Notes: a model not told the origin generated them from the sequence alone. A DNA stretch of 64,000 nt from Bacillus ectoiniformans (GCF_016908875.1 NZ_JAFBES010000002.1:1-64000); one strand, 5' to 3'; positions 17,886 through 27,237 are shown, counted from the stretch's first letter. Made by a program: numbers and translations.

Positions 17886-19031
17886 TCATAATCCCATATT
17901 TTTCGCAATGATCGTTTTCATAATTTCGTTTGTTCCTGCGTATATAGCTGCAACAGGTATATCCCTGTATCTTCTTGCAATCTTATATTCTTCCATGTAG
18001 CCATAACCGCCATAAAGCTGCAGGCATTCAGCTGCTACATTTTTCGCTATATCGGTCAGCTTCCATTTCGCCATAGAAACCTTTGTGACCACATCTTTTC
18101 CTGCCATATGATCGACAATGAGAGAATCTAAAAATGCCCGACCCATCTCGATTTCTGTCGCCATCTCCGCTAGTTTAAACTGAGTATTCTGAAATTTTGA
18201 GATCGGCTGGCCGAAAGCTTTTCTTTCTTTCACATAATTAATGGTCATATCAAGCATATCTTCAGCAGCGGTCTGGGCAGCAATCGCCACCATTAATCTC
18301 TCTTGTTGAAGTTTCTCCATTAAGAAGCGAAATCCCTGCCCTTCTCCGCCAATTAAATTTTCTGCAGGCACCCGGCAGTCTTCAAAATACAGTTCAGCGG
18401 TGTCTTGAGAGTGCAGACCGACTTTGTTTAGTTTTCTTCCGCGCGTAAATCCAGGTGTATCTCTTTCCACCATGATTAAACTGACACCTTTATATTTTGG
18501 CTGGGCGTTTGGATCTGTTTTTACGGCGACCAAAATTAAGTCGGATTGAATGCCGTTTGTGATAAATGTTTTTTGGCCGTTTAAGATATATTCATTACCG
18601 TCTTTAATAGCCGTCGTTTTGATCCCGGCAAGGTCTGAGCCTGCACCTGGTTCTGTCATAGCGATCGCCGTGATGGTGTCTCCTGTCGTGCACCCCGGAA
18701 GCCAGCGCTGTTTTTGATCAGCTGTTCCATAGGCTTCAATATACGGAACGACAATGTCATTATGCAGCCCGACTCCCACTAAACCGCTGCCTATACGCTC
18801 TAATTCTTCATTGATCACCACCGCATAGCCGAAATCTGTTTCCATGCCACCATATTTTTCTTCCACTTGCGGACACAGAAACCCTTGCTCTCCAAGCTTC
18901 TTCCAAAACTCTCTCGGAATCAAGCGGTTTTCTTCCCATTGTTCAAAATTCGGCTCTGCTTCTTTTTGCAAAAATTTGCGAAACGAGGTCCGAAAGATCT
19001 CATGTTCATCAGTTAAGTATGGATGTGACAT
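17886..19031 (-). CDS. Acyl-CoA dehydrogenase
   Basis: A 381-residue ACAD with ITAIAMTEPGAGSDLAG (signature 1) and LQLYGGYGYMEEYKIARRYRDI (signature 2). The medium-chain catalytic Glu is missing from IYAGTNEI (Ala at that site). A Glu in LMEKLQQERLMVA matches the alternative base position used by isovaleryl-CoA and long-chain dehydrogenases, so the enzyme should be active on branched or longer acyl-CoA. It makes the enoyl-CoA for the MaoC pair encoded next. ATG behind AGGGGG. Confidence 0.92.
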   Translation of the reverse strand: MSHPYLTDEHEIFRTSFRKFLQKEAEPNFEQWEENRLIPREFWKKLGEQGFLCPQVEEKYGGMETDFGYAVVINEELERIGSGLVGVGLHNDIVVPYIEAYGTADQKQRWLPGCTTGDTITAIAMTEPGAGSDLAGIKTTAIKDGNEYILNGQKTFITNGIQSDLILVAVKTDPNAQPKYKGVSLIMVERDTPGFTRGRKLNKVGLHSQDTAELYFEDCRVPAENLIGGEGQGFRFLMEKLQQERLMVAIAAQTAAEDMLDMTINYVKERKAFGQPISKFQNTQFKLAEMATEIEMGRAFLDSLIVDHMAGKDVVTKVSMAKWKLTDIAKNVAAECLQLYGGYGYMEEYKIARRYRDIPVAAIYAGTNEIMKTIIAKNMGL

Positions 19032-19046
19032 TTGTTATCCCCCTAT

Positions 19047-20231
19047 CTATTGTGCTTTCTCTTTTCCAATTATTGAAATAAACGAGACACACTGCCAAGG
19101 AAAGCCGCCTAGGTTATGCGTCAGCCCGATTTTAGGGTCGTTTAATTGCCGCTCTCCCGCCCGTCCTTGAAATTGCAGATACATTTCATACAGCATGCGG
19201 AGACCGCTAGCTCCGATCGGATGACCAAACGATTTTAATCCTCCATCAGGATTGACCGGCAGATCTCCATTTATATCAAACTTTCCGCTCATGACATCCT
19301 TCCAGCCTTCTCCCCGTTCTGAGAAACCTAAATCTTCATAGATAATCAATTCGGTAGGTGTAAAGCAATCGTGGACTTCCGCCATATCAATTTCCTGTGC
19401 CGGGTTTTTAATCCCCGCTTGACGATAGGCTTCCTCAGCTGCCACAGCATTTTCCCGAATCGAGGTAAAGTCAAAATCTTGCGTAAGCATGCCTTCTCCC
19501 GGCCCGACCGCGACAGATAAAGCCTTCACATACATCGGCTGTGCCTGATATTTAGGCGCATCTTCGGAACGGACGATGATGGCGGCCGCCGCGCCGTCTG
19601 CTACTCCTGAACAATCGAGCACACCTAAAGGAGATGCGACCATTGGTGACTGCATAATTGCCTCCATTGGAATCTCTTTTTGATACTGCGCTTTTTTATT
19701 TTTCGCTCCGTTTACATGGTTCTTCCAAGCGATGCGGGCGAGCACTTTTTTTCCTGTCTCTGCATCGAGCCCATATTTTTTAAAATAGGCAGGAGCGATG
19801 AAGGAAAAGGCAGCAGGAGCCGTTAAATTCGGATCTGTTCCATCATTTGCTCCTTCATCAATCACTAGTCCGCTGTAACCGGAATCCTTTAACTTTTCTA
19901 CCCCAACGACCAGCGCGACATCATAAGCGCCCGCCGCTACCGCGTAACAAGCCTGACGAAAGGCTTCTGAACCTGTCGCACACATATTTTCCACACGTGT
20001 GACGGGAATATAGTTTGTTTTCAGCGGACTGGACAGTGTGAATCCGGCATAACCAGAATCCATCGTGCCTATCCATGCCGCATCAACATCAGATTGTTCA
20101 ATGCCAGCATCCTTCAGCGCTTCATAAGCGGCTTCAATGACGAGGTCATCGGTTGATTTATCCCAATGTTCTCCAAACCTGGTGCATCCCATGCCAATCA
20201 CAGCGACCTGATCTGATATGCTTTTAGACAT
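19047..20231 (-). CDS. SCP-x/archaeal-type thiolase (lipid-transfer protein family)
   Basis: A 394-residue thiolase. The nucleophilic Cys is in VENMCATGSEAFRQA (about residue 84), EVHDCFTPTELIIYED carries the active-site His, and GHPIGASG plus GGFPWQCVSF complete the site. This subfamily works with DUF35 OB-fold/zinc-ribbon partners, as in the archaeal thiolase-HMGCS complex and actinobacterial steroid side-chain aldolases. The DUF35 domain here is fused to the neighbouring gene product. It would cleave a 3-ketoacyl-CoA in the last step of the pathway. ATG behind AAGGGGG, overlapping the previous gene by 8 bp. Confidence 0.9.
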   Translation of the reverse strand: MSKSISDQVAVIGMGCTRFGEHWDKSTDDLVIEAAYEALKDAGIEQSDVDAAWIGTMDSGYAGFTLSSPLKTNYIPVTRVENMCATGSEAFRQACYAVAAGAYDVALVVGVEKLKDSGYSGLVIDEGANDGTDPNLTAPAAFSFIAPAYFKKYGLDAETGKKVLARIAWKNHVNGAKNKKAQYQKEIPMEAIMQSPMVASPLGVLDCSGVADGAAAAIIVRSEDAPKYQAQPMYVKALSVAVGPGEGMLTQDFDFTSIRENAVAAEEAYRQAGIKNPAQEIDMAEVHDCFTPTELIIYEDLGFSERGEGWKDVMSGKFDINGDLPVNPDGGLKSFGHPIGASGLRMLYEMYLQFQGRAGERQLNDPKIGLTHNLGGFPWQCVSFISIIGKEKAQ

Positions 20232-21645
20232 GACCCTGCCCCCTTTTCAGTATGGCTTTCCAATAATAATTCTGTACGCCATCTCTTTCGTACATTCTCC
20301 TAAAGCTCCAAGTGACTTCGCTGCCTATTTCGACTTTCTCCTGATCGGCATCCGCCAATTCGGCTAGAATCCGCCCGCCTCCCTCAAAATCAATCACACA
20401 TAAAATGGTCGGAGATGCTTTTGAAAAAGCCAAATAGTCTATTGTGAATGTCGCAATATAACCGCGCTTCCCTCTGAAAGAATAAGGCTCCATTCCATCT
20501 AAGGAGTGACAAGTTATACAAACTCTTTGGGCTGGCAGATACGGTGTCTCGCATGAAAGGCATTTGCTTCCGACAAACGGCAAACTTTGATCATTCGCTC
20601 TCCTATATGCAGGTGCTGACAACCGAGGCTGCTGTGGCCTACGCCCTTCTTCAATTGGAAGCAGCTGTTTCCAATTCACATAGTCACTGTAGCTTATCAG
20701 TCTTTTTTCGCTCAGCGCTTCTTTGACAGGAGCTGCTGTCATCTTGTCTAGCTCTTTCGTCGTTTTGAACAGCAAGGCATCACAGCCATCCCCTTCATTC
20801 ACCACTAGAATCCATTCGTTAGAGGCGGCGTTTTCTAAACAAGAGGCAAACATCATAAACGGATGAGCGACGCCTGTATGCCCAATCATCGTTTGAGCGG
20901 CTTGGCCTGTGAGCTGTTCGCTCGACAGCTTTAGTGTTTTGGCCGCAAGCGTCTGCATTCTCATCGTCGGACCTGCAATGACGACATGGTGAATATCATT
21001 GGGTTCCAGCTTGTGTTCATTCAGTAGTCTTGTCACTGTATGTTCGATCCGTTCTAGAAAAACTGTTTGCTGGAATCGGTCTTCCCATGCTTCTGTAAAT
21101 GGATGATTCACTGACCTCCATTGAGTCAGCTGTTCGTCCGAATAACTGACACTTCCGACAAGTTCAGCGAGAACCTCTTCTCCTTCTCCAATCACAAAAG
21201 ATACGGCTCCGTCTCCGGACTCTGCTTCGATCAGGCTGTTTCCTTTGCCAGCCCTCGTGTCAGAAAAAGCAACTAGCGCGTCTTTTCTTTCTGCCTCAGC
21301 AAAATTCTTTGCAAGAAGGAATGATTCAGTTGAAGCTCTCATGCTCCCTCCTGAGATATTCGTCCTTACCGAATCTTTCATATTAAGTACTTGTGCCATC
21401 GTTACTGCTCCGCTTTTTTCGAAATAGGCCGGAGTCGTTGTCGCCCATTGAATAAGACCAATCGATTCGACTGAAGATTTAACTGCTTTTAAAGAGGCGT
21501 TGACAGCCATGGATAGACTGTCTTCATCAAACCCAGCTACCGCCTTTTCACTTGATGTTGCTTTTTTTCCATAGAAACCGGCAGCTTCCTTGGACGATAG
21601 ACGAAAAAGCGGAATATGCACACCATATGTTTTGATGCCAATCAT
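20224..21645 (-). CDS. HMG-CoA-synthase-like protein fused to DUF35 zinc ribbon/OB fold
   Basis: A 473-residue two-part protein. Residues 1-300 align with archaeal HMG-CoA synthase (start YGVHIPLFRLS; FDEDSLSMAVNAS). The site matching the catalytic Cys reads GSMRAST, with Met102 in place of Cys; the general-base Glu region reads ATTTPAY, and the His-Pro segment reads AGPTM. No Cys occurs before residue 269. Residues 355-473 are a rubredoxin-like zinc ribbon (Cys362, 365, 376, 379) plus a DUF35 OB fold. It is probably a scaffold for the adjacent thiolase, not an enzyme. ATG behind GGAGG. Confidence 0.8.
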   Translation of the reverse strand: MIGIKTYGVHIPLFRLSSKEAAGFYGKKATSSEKAVAGFDEDSLSMAVNASLKAVKSSVESIGLIQWATTTPAYFEKSGAVTMAQVLNMKDSVRTNISGGSMRASTESFLLAKNFAEAERKDALVAFSDTRAGKGNSLIEAESGDGAVSFVIGEGEEVLAELVGSVSYSDEQLTQWRSVNHPFTEAWEDRFQQTVFLERIEHTVTRLLNEHKLEPNDIHHVVIAGPTMRMQTLAAKTLKLSSEQLTGQAAQTMIGHTGVAHPFMMFASCLENAASNEWILVVNEGDGCDALLFKTTKELDKMTAAPVKEALSEKRLISYSDYVNWKQLLPIEEGRRPQQPRLSAPAYRRANDQSLPFVGSKCLSCETPYLPAQRVCITCHSLDGMEPYSFRGKRGYIATFTIDYLAFSKASPTILCVIDFEGGGRILAELADADQEKVEIGSEVTWSFRRMYERDGVQNYYWKAILKRGQGHV

Positions 21646-21656
21646 CGTTTAGCCTC

Positions 21657-23177
21657 CTACATGATCGTTTTTTGAGAGAATTTATCTCTTAAATGATATT
21701 TCAATACTTTTCCTGAAGCATTGCGCGGCAGAGCTTCTGTAAAAAAGAAGACTCTTGGAATTTTATAGCCAGCCAGGTGCTTCCTGCAAAAAGATTGAAG
21801 CTCATCTTCCATTACTTGTTCCCCTTGTTTAAGCACCACCACGGCAGCTACCATTTCACCCCATGTTTCATCTGGCACACCTATAGCCGCCGCTTCAAGT
21901 ACTGCCGGATGTTCGTATAGGACCTGTTCCACTTCAATGGAATAGACGTTTTCACCTCCGGAAATGATCATGTCTTTCTTCCGGTCCACTAAAGTAATAT
22001 AGCCATCTTCATCTCTTGTCGCTAAATCCCCTGTATGGAGCCAGCCTCCTTGCAATGCTTTTTTCGTTTCGTCAGGTTTTTTATAGTACTCTTTCATAAT
22101 GGTTTCGCCGCGCAGCACTAATTCCCCAACGGCATGATCCGGTGCATCTTCCATCAGTTCGTTTATTACTCGGGCCTCTGTTAAAGCAAAGGCTTTCCCC
22201 CCGCTCCCCATTTTCGTTTGATGCTCATGAGGCAGCAGAAGAATGCCTCCAGGACCTGCTTCAGTGAGTCCGCACAAATTGTAAAACTTGTCAGTCTGAA
22301 ACATTTCCATGCTTTTTCTAATAAGTTCTGGAGCCATTGGGGCAGCTCCGTAAGCACAGCGCTCAACCGAGGATAATTCGTAATTTTTCGGAACTTGCAG
22401 CAGGAAATTATACATCGCCGGAACACCAAAAAACAAAGTGATCCGATGCTTTTCAATCGCTTCTAGCGTGGTAACGGGCTCAAATTCCCGGTGAATCACA
22501 TGGGTCGCCCCAAGATAGATCCCTGTAATTAAGAACAAATTCAGCTGAGCAGAATGAAACAGCGGAGCCAGGTGAAGGAGACGATCCTCGGCATGCATCC
22601 GAAGTCCGACAGCTATCGCCATATTCACATTCAGAATTCGCCTGTGATCAAACAGCGCCCCTTTTGGCCGGCCAGTCGTGCCTGATGTGTATAATATTTC
22701 TAGATCATCTTCCCAAGTAACCGTCACTTTCGGCTCTTTCAATTGTCCGCTTAATAAACTGGTGATCGACCGCTCTCCCTCGCTTTCCCAGCCATTAACA
22801 ATCAAATAACGGACGGAATCAATTCCCACACTAGCTTCTTTCGCTATCTCTCTAAACTCTTCATCATAGATAACGGCTGAACTGTCTGACTGCCCTAAGA
22901 TATAATGGACTTCAGAGGCGACCAGACGAAAATTAATAGGAACGATCACGGCGCCTATTTTCGCTGCGGCATAAAAAGCGATAACGAACTGATCAGAGTT
23001 TTTCATAAGCAAGGCTACTTTTTCGCCTTTACTAATGCCAAGCTGCAATAACCCATTCGCTAAGCTATTAACTTCATCATTCAGCTCTTTATACGTATAC
23101 ATTTTTTGATCGCAATAGATGGCGGGCTTTTCTCCAATCCGACGGGAATTAAGAGACAGGTAGTATCCAATATTCAT
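21657..23177 (-). CDS. Acyl-CoA synthetase (AMP-forming), first gene of operon II
   Basis: A 506-residue ANL ligase with the P-loop LYTSGTTGRPKGALFDHR (about 165-182), GYITLVDRKKDMIISGGENVYSIEVE and terminal PRNASGKVLKYHLRD containing the catalytic Lys. The start is ATG at 23177 with AAGGAGAGG upstream; a frame extending to 23213 lacks a ribosome binding site. It leads the sigma-54-dependent operon, so it probably activates the growth substrate. Motifs fit medium- or long-chain acids but do not fix the substrate. Confidence 0.9.
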   Translation of the reverse strand: MNIGYYLSLNSRRIGEKPAIYCDQKMYTYKELNDEVNSLANGLLQLGISKGEKVALLMKNSDQFVIAFYAAAKIGAVIVPINFRLVASEVHYILGQSDSSAVIYDEEFREIAKEASVGIDSVRYLIVNGWESEGERSITSLLSGQLKEPKVTVTWEDDLEILYTSGTTGRPKGALFDHRRILNVNMAIAVGLRMHAEDRLLHLAPLFHSAQLNLFLITGIYLGATHVIHREFEPVTTLEAIEKHRITLFFGVPAMYNFLLQVPKNYELSSVERCAYGAAPMAPELIRKSMEMFQTDKFYNLCGLTEAGPGGILLLPHEHQTKMGSGGKAFALTEARVINELMEDAPDHAVGELVLRGETIMKEYYKKPDETKKALQGGWLHTGDLATRDEDGYITLVDRKKDMIISGGENVYSIEVEQVLYEHPAVLEAAAIGVPDETWGEMVAAVVVLKQGEQVMEDELQSFCRKHLAGYKIPRVFFFTEALPRNASGKVLKYHLRDKFSQKTIM

Positions 23178-23246
23178 ATGATCCTCTCCTTTTGCTTGGC
23201 ATGATAAACGCACGATGAAACTTGCTAACCTTTATGCAGTATACAT

Positions 23247-23262
23247 TGCAAGAACCATGCCA
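23247..23262 (-). promoter_or_regulatory. Sigma-54 (-24/-12) promoter of operon II
   Basis: On the minus strand TGGCATG-GTTC-TTGCA matches the consensus TGGCACG-N4-TTGCW at all but one position, with GG and GC exactly 10 bp apart. It lies 70 bp upstream of the first operon gene and directly downstream of the gene for a GAFTGA-containing sigma-54 activator. Confidence 0.85.
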
Positions 23263-23302
23263 TTTTAAAAGCCTTGCACGAGTAGACTATTTAAAAATAA
23301 AT

Positions 23303-23335
23303 TTAAAAAAAGTGTCCATATACCGGACACTTTTT
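23303..23335 (-). terminator. Terminator after the sigma-54 activator gene
   Basis: Minus-strand stem AAAAAGTGTCC / GGACACTTTTTTT with a 7-nt loop, directly after the activator stop codon. It separates the activator transcript from the sigma-54 promoter that follows. Confidence 0.8.
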
Positions 23336-23338
23336 GCC

Positions 23339-25396
23339 TTACACATTCAGTTTTTTCATTTTTTCGTACAATGAGGACCGGCTGATCCCTAATAATTCAG
23401 CAGCTTTGGACTTATTTCCATTGGTTTGAACTAGGGCTTCCGCAATCGCTTGCTTTTCAGCAGTCTCCATTAAATCTCCTGACTGCTTAGAATCCGCTCT
23501 GGTTTCGTTTCTCAGCGACTGAATCATATATTCAGGCAAATCTTCTTTTTGGATCATCCCATGCTCAGCAAACGTCATGGCCCGCTCAATCACATTGCGA
23601 AGCTCGCGAATATTTCCAGGCCAGTGAAAAGCGATCATATGAGATAAGGCGTCAGGTTCAATCCCAGTAATACTCGTTCCAAGAATCCCATTTAACTCTT
23701 CCATAAAATGCCGGCTTAGCAGCAAAATATCATTGACCCTTTCTCTAAGCGACGGAATTTGAAATGAAATCACATTTAAACGGTAATAAAGGTCTTCCCG
23801 AAACTTCCCTTCGGATACTAATTTCTCTAATGGCTGATTGGTAGCCGCTATAAACCGAACGTCCACATGAATCCTTTTTGTGCCGCCGATCCGGTAAAAT
23901 TCTTTATCCTGCAGCACTCGAAGCATTTTTGCCTGGAGCGGCAGCGACATGTCTCCAATCTCGTCTAAAAACAGCGTGCCTCCGTTCGCTAAATCAAATT
24001 TACCGATTTTCCCTTTTTGGTTTGCACCTGTAAATGCGCCTTCTTCATATCCGAAAAACTCGGACTCTAACAAGTGTTCAGGGATAGCCGCGCAGTTTAC
24101 AGTAATAAATGGCTTGTCTTTTCTGGCACTGCTCGAATGAATGGCATGGGCAAATAGCTCTTTCCCCGTTCCGCTTTCGCCTCTGATCAGAACCGTCGAT
24201 AAACCTTTCGCGGCTTTTTGAGCACTGCGCTTCATACGGATAATCTTTTCATCTTCTGAAATGATATGATCCCAGGTGTACCTGGCTGACTCCGTTTTTT
24301 TGAGCTGGTTTTTATAATAGTTCATTTGATTTTCTGTCGCTTCTAGCTTTTTGAATACCTGCCGAACTTCATACAGCTGTCTAAAAATTACTTTGCCAAT
24401 AGCACCAATGATCCGGTTATTCTCTATCACTGGTATTCGATTAACCGCAAACTTGATTCCCTTTAATTCGGCAAACTCACTAAATTCAGCGATTCCGCCT
24501 TCTAGTACAGACATCAGCTGCAGCTCTGGGAAGATGTCATGAACAAAACGGCCAATCACTTCATCGTTCGAGACAGAAAATAAATCACAGAGCGATGGAC
24601 TGGCAATTAATATGCGGCCTTTTTCATCCGTCATCACAATACCATCGTACGCATGGTTGATGGCAGTTTCGAGCTGACGTTTTAGGCGCTTTACCACCTG
24701 CAGCTCTTCAGCCACACGTTCCCCTTCTGATACTTCCTGCAAAATGGCAATAAACCCCATCCCTCCACTTCTGGTATGATAGGTTGAATAACGGACAAAC
24801 ATTTCCCCTAAGTTCGTTGGCATACGCTTCCACGAGCCATCATCTGCATCTGGAAAGAGATCATAAAATGAGACGGCTGTCAGATCGTCATTTGTTAAAC
24901 CAAACATCTGCAGAAAGCGGCTGTTCGCAAAATGAATGTTTCCTTGATCATCTGCTAAGACAGCACCGAGTTTCGATGTATCTAGAATTGTATCCAGCTG
25001 GTCTTTTAGTGAATACGTTTCACTAAACAAGGCAGTGACGACATCTGCTTTTGTAATGAGGCCAACTGGTTCATTTCCGTCATTAGTGACAACCCCTGTG
25101 CCGACTTCACTGCAGCGCACGAGGTCAATAACCTTCTCATATGGAGTATCTAACGGCAAAGAGACCGGCGCTGTCTTAATATAGGGCATGATATTCGAAT
25201 CAAGAGATAATTCCTTTTGAATCATGTGATAGAGTGACGTTCGGGTAAACACACCGATAAGTTTATTCTCTCGATCCGTAACAGGAACTGCATTCCATTT
25301 ATATTTAAGCATGATAGAGGCTGCCTGTTTGAAAGTTGACTGGTCGGTGAGCCGCTCTTGTAATGAAGTCATGACGTTCTTTAATTCCAAATCCAT
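23339..25396 (-). CDS. Sigma-54-dependent transcriptional activator (CBS-CBS-PAS-PAS-AAA-Fis)
   Basis: About 685 residues. Two CBS repeats (about 8-120) are followed by two PAS domains (GAVLADDQGNIHFANSRFLQMFG; GIVMTDEKGRILIASPSLCDLF). The AAA+ domain has Walker A GESGTGKE, GAFTGA for sigma-54 contact and Walker B LFLDEIGD. The Fis-type helix-turn-helix is at the C-terminus (GNKSKAAELLGISRSSLYEKM). I start it at the ATGATG (25399/25396) behind GAAGGG; the longer frame would begin inside a terminator stem. It most likely switches on operon II from the promoter at 23247-23262. CBS and PAS sensing suggests a nucleotide or small-acid signal. Confidence 0.9.
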   Translation of the reverse strand: MDLELKNVMTSLQERLTDQSTFKQAASIMLKYKWNAVPVTDRENKLIGVFTRTSLYHMIQKELSLDSNIMPYIKTAPVSLPLDTPYEKVIDLVRCSEVGTGVVTNDGNEPVGLITKADVVTALFSETYSLKDQLDTILDTSKLGAVLADDQGNIHFANSRFLQMFGLTNDDLTAVSFYDLFPDADDGSWKRMPTNLGEMFVRYSTYHTRSGGMGFIAILQEVSEGERVAEELQVVKRLKRQLETAINHAYDGIVMTDEKGRILIASPSLCDLFSVSNDEVIGRFVHDIFPELQLMSVLEGGIAEFSEFAELKGIKFAVNRIPVIENNRIIGAIGKVIFRQLYEVRQVFKKLEATENQMNYYKNQLKKTESARYTWDHIISEDEKIIRMKRSAQKAAKGLSTVLIRGESGTGKELFAHAIHSSSARKDKPFITVNCAAIPEHLLESEFFGYEEGAFTGANQKGKIGKFDLANGGTLFLDEIGDMSLPLQAKMLRVLQDKEFYRIGGTKRIHVDVRFIAATNQPLEKLVSEGKFREDLYYRLNVISFQIPSLRERVNDILLLSRHFMEELNGILGTSITGIEPDALSHMIAFHWPGNIRELRNVIERAMTFAEHGMIQKEDLPEYMIQSLRNETRADSKQSGDLMETAEKQAIAEALVQTNGNKSKAAELLGISRSSLYEKMKKLNV

Positions 25397-25414
25397 CATT
25401 CCCTTCGGCCGGTT

Positions 25415-25450
25415 ATTTAAAAAGGAACCTGTCAAAAACCAGGTTCCTTA
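25415..25450 (-). terminator. Terminator after acyl-CoA ligase gene 25518-27110
   Basis: Minus-strand perfect 10-bp stem AAGGAACCTG / CAGGTTCCTT with an 8-nt loop and a following T-run. It shows that transcription of the ligase ends before the activator gene and argues against an activator start upstream of 25400. Confidence 0.8.
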
Positions 25451-25517
25451 TCATCTGTTATTCAATTCACACGAAGCTAATATCGTCTTTTTTTAATTAG
25501 ACGAACTTCAAAAGGGA

Positions 25518-27110
25518 TTAGTTAACAAACTTACCTGCTTTCCCTTTCGCTTCCCAATAATCATTGCGCAGATGAATCTTTTGAATTTTTCCTGATGCTG
25601 TCTTTGGCAATTCCTCAACGAAAGTCACACCTGTCACAGCTTTAAAATGCGCAAGATTTTCTCTTGAAAAAGCGATTAATTCCTGTTCTGTCAGTTCAGC
25701 ATTTGACCGTTTCACGATAAAGGCATGAGGTGTTTCTCCCCATTTTTCATGAGGAACGGCGATGACCGCTGCTTCTAACACTGCAGGATGATCATAAAGA
25801 ACGCCCTCTACTTCAATAGAAGAAATATTTTCTCCTCCACTGATAATGATGTCTTTTTTGCGGTCGACAATATCTATGTTGCCGTGAATATCAACTGTCG
25901 CCATATCTCCTGTATGCAGCCAGCCGTTTTGAATCGCCTGCATGGTTGCCTCTTCATTTTTCCAATAGCCTTTCATGACTCCATTGCTTCGGGTCACAAC
26001 TTCCCCGATCGCCTGGCCATCATGCGGTATTTCCTCGCCATGCTCATTGACCACTTTCACTTCGCAGCCGATCATCGCATGACCTGCTTTCGCTTTCATA
26101 CGATATTGGTCTTTAAGCGGTTCATTTAAGAACTGTGACCGTACAGGAGAATATAAGCTCAGTGGTGAAGATTCCGTCATGCCATAAACTTGAATGAATT
26201 CCCAGCCGAGTTCTTTTTCCACGCGCGCGACGAATGATGGCGGCGGAGCAGATCCCGCAATGACCACCCGCATATTTTTTTCGAGTTCCGGAACCGCTTC
26301 CTCATAATATTGCAGCAGGCAGTTTAGCACAGTCGGAGCCATGTGCATGACAGTGCCTTTATATTTATTGACTGCCGCAAAAATTGAAGCCGCATCCGCT
26401 TTTCGCAGGCATACATGCGTTGCGCCATTAGCTGTGTAGTAAAAAGGCGCACCCCATCCGTTGACATGAAACATTGGCAATACATGAATATACGTATCTC
26501 TGTCAGATACTCTTAAGGAATGCATCGTGGATAAGGCATGAATGTAATTATTGCGGTGCGTCAGCATAACGCCTTTCGGATTGCCCGTCGTTCCACTTGT
26601 GTATAAAAGACTGGCTACATCGTTTTCATCGAGTTCTGTTCGATCGAAAGCGGTTTCATCATAACGGCTTAGCCAAGCATCATAATCTAGCTCCTGCGTG
26701 TTAGACTCTTTATAATGAACGATTATTTGCTCTATCGTCGTCAGCTGATCCTTCACCGCTTCAACTAGCGGGTACAATTCTTGATCAACAAACAGTATTT
26801 TAGACTCGCTGTGATTTAAAATGAATAAATAATCATCCGGTTTTAAACGGATATTGAGTGGAACCATCACTGCGCCTACTTGATATACCCCGTAGAAGCC
26901 CTCCAGCATCTCTAGTGTATTCGGCGCTAAGTAAGCAATACGGTCTCCTTTTTGCACGCCTAAATCAGCCAGTCCCCTTGATAGCTGATTCACTCGTCCA
27001 TTTAACTCTTTATATGTATACGATCGGTCTTCGGCAATGACTCCTGTTTTATCCCCGTAATACGTCACTGCTCGGTCTAGAAATTGTGTTAATACTAATG
27101 GCACATTCAT
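25518..27110 (-). CDS. Acyl-CoA synthetase (AMP-forming)
   Basis: A 530-residue ANL ligase: P-loop LLYTSGTTGNPKGVMLTHR (about 167-185), FHVNGWGAPF, GNIDIVDRKKDIIISGGENISSIEVE, and the terminal PKTASGKIQKIHLRN with the catalytic Lys. The start is ATG at 27110 behind GGGGGA; the upstream TTG frame has no ribosome binding site. It is transcribed alone, from a likely SigA promoter (TTGAAC, 16 bp, GATACT) about 45-75 bp upstream, to its own terminator. It may be part of the neighbouring catabolic regulon or act in general fatty-acid activation. Confidence 0.88.
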   Translation of the reverse strand: MNVPLVLTQFLDRAVTYYGDKTGVIAEDRSYTYKELNGRVNQLSRGLADLGVQKGDRIAYLAPNTLEMLEGFYGVYQVGAVMVPLNIRLKPDDYLFILNHSESKILFVDQELYPLVEAVKDQLTTIEQIIVHYKESNTQELDYDAWLSRYDETAFDRTELDENDVASLLYTSGTTGNPKGVMLTHRNNYIHALSTMHSLRVSDRDTYIHVLPMFHVNGWGAPFYYTANGATHVCLRKADAASIFAAVNKYKGTVMHMAPTVLNCLLQYYEEAVPELEKNMRVVIAGSAPPPSFVARVEKELGWEFIQVYGMTESSPLSLYSPVRSQFLNEPLKDQYRMKAKAGHAMIGCEVKVVNEHGEEIPHDGQAIGEVVTRSNGVMKGYWKNEEATMQAIQNGWLHTGDMATVDIHGNIDIVDRKKDIIISGGENISSIEVEGVLYDHPAVLEAAVIAVPHEKWGETPHAFIVKRSNAELTEQELIAFSRENLAHFKAVTGVTFVEELPKTASGKIQKIHLRNDYWEAKGKAGKFVN

Positions 27111-27237
27111 AATCCATCCCCCTAGATGTATAAAATGTTTAAAAAATTCTAACAAATTAATAGTATCATGCTTGTCAGCAAACGTTCAATAATATTTTCA
27201 AAATATTACAGTTATTTCTTGTTAGCAAAGTTTGCCT

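Noticed and set aside
25396-25435. Longer N-terminus for the sigma-54 activator
   Set aside because: The added codons would start inside a perfect terminator hairpin and have no ribosome binding site.
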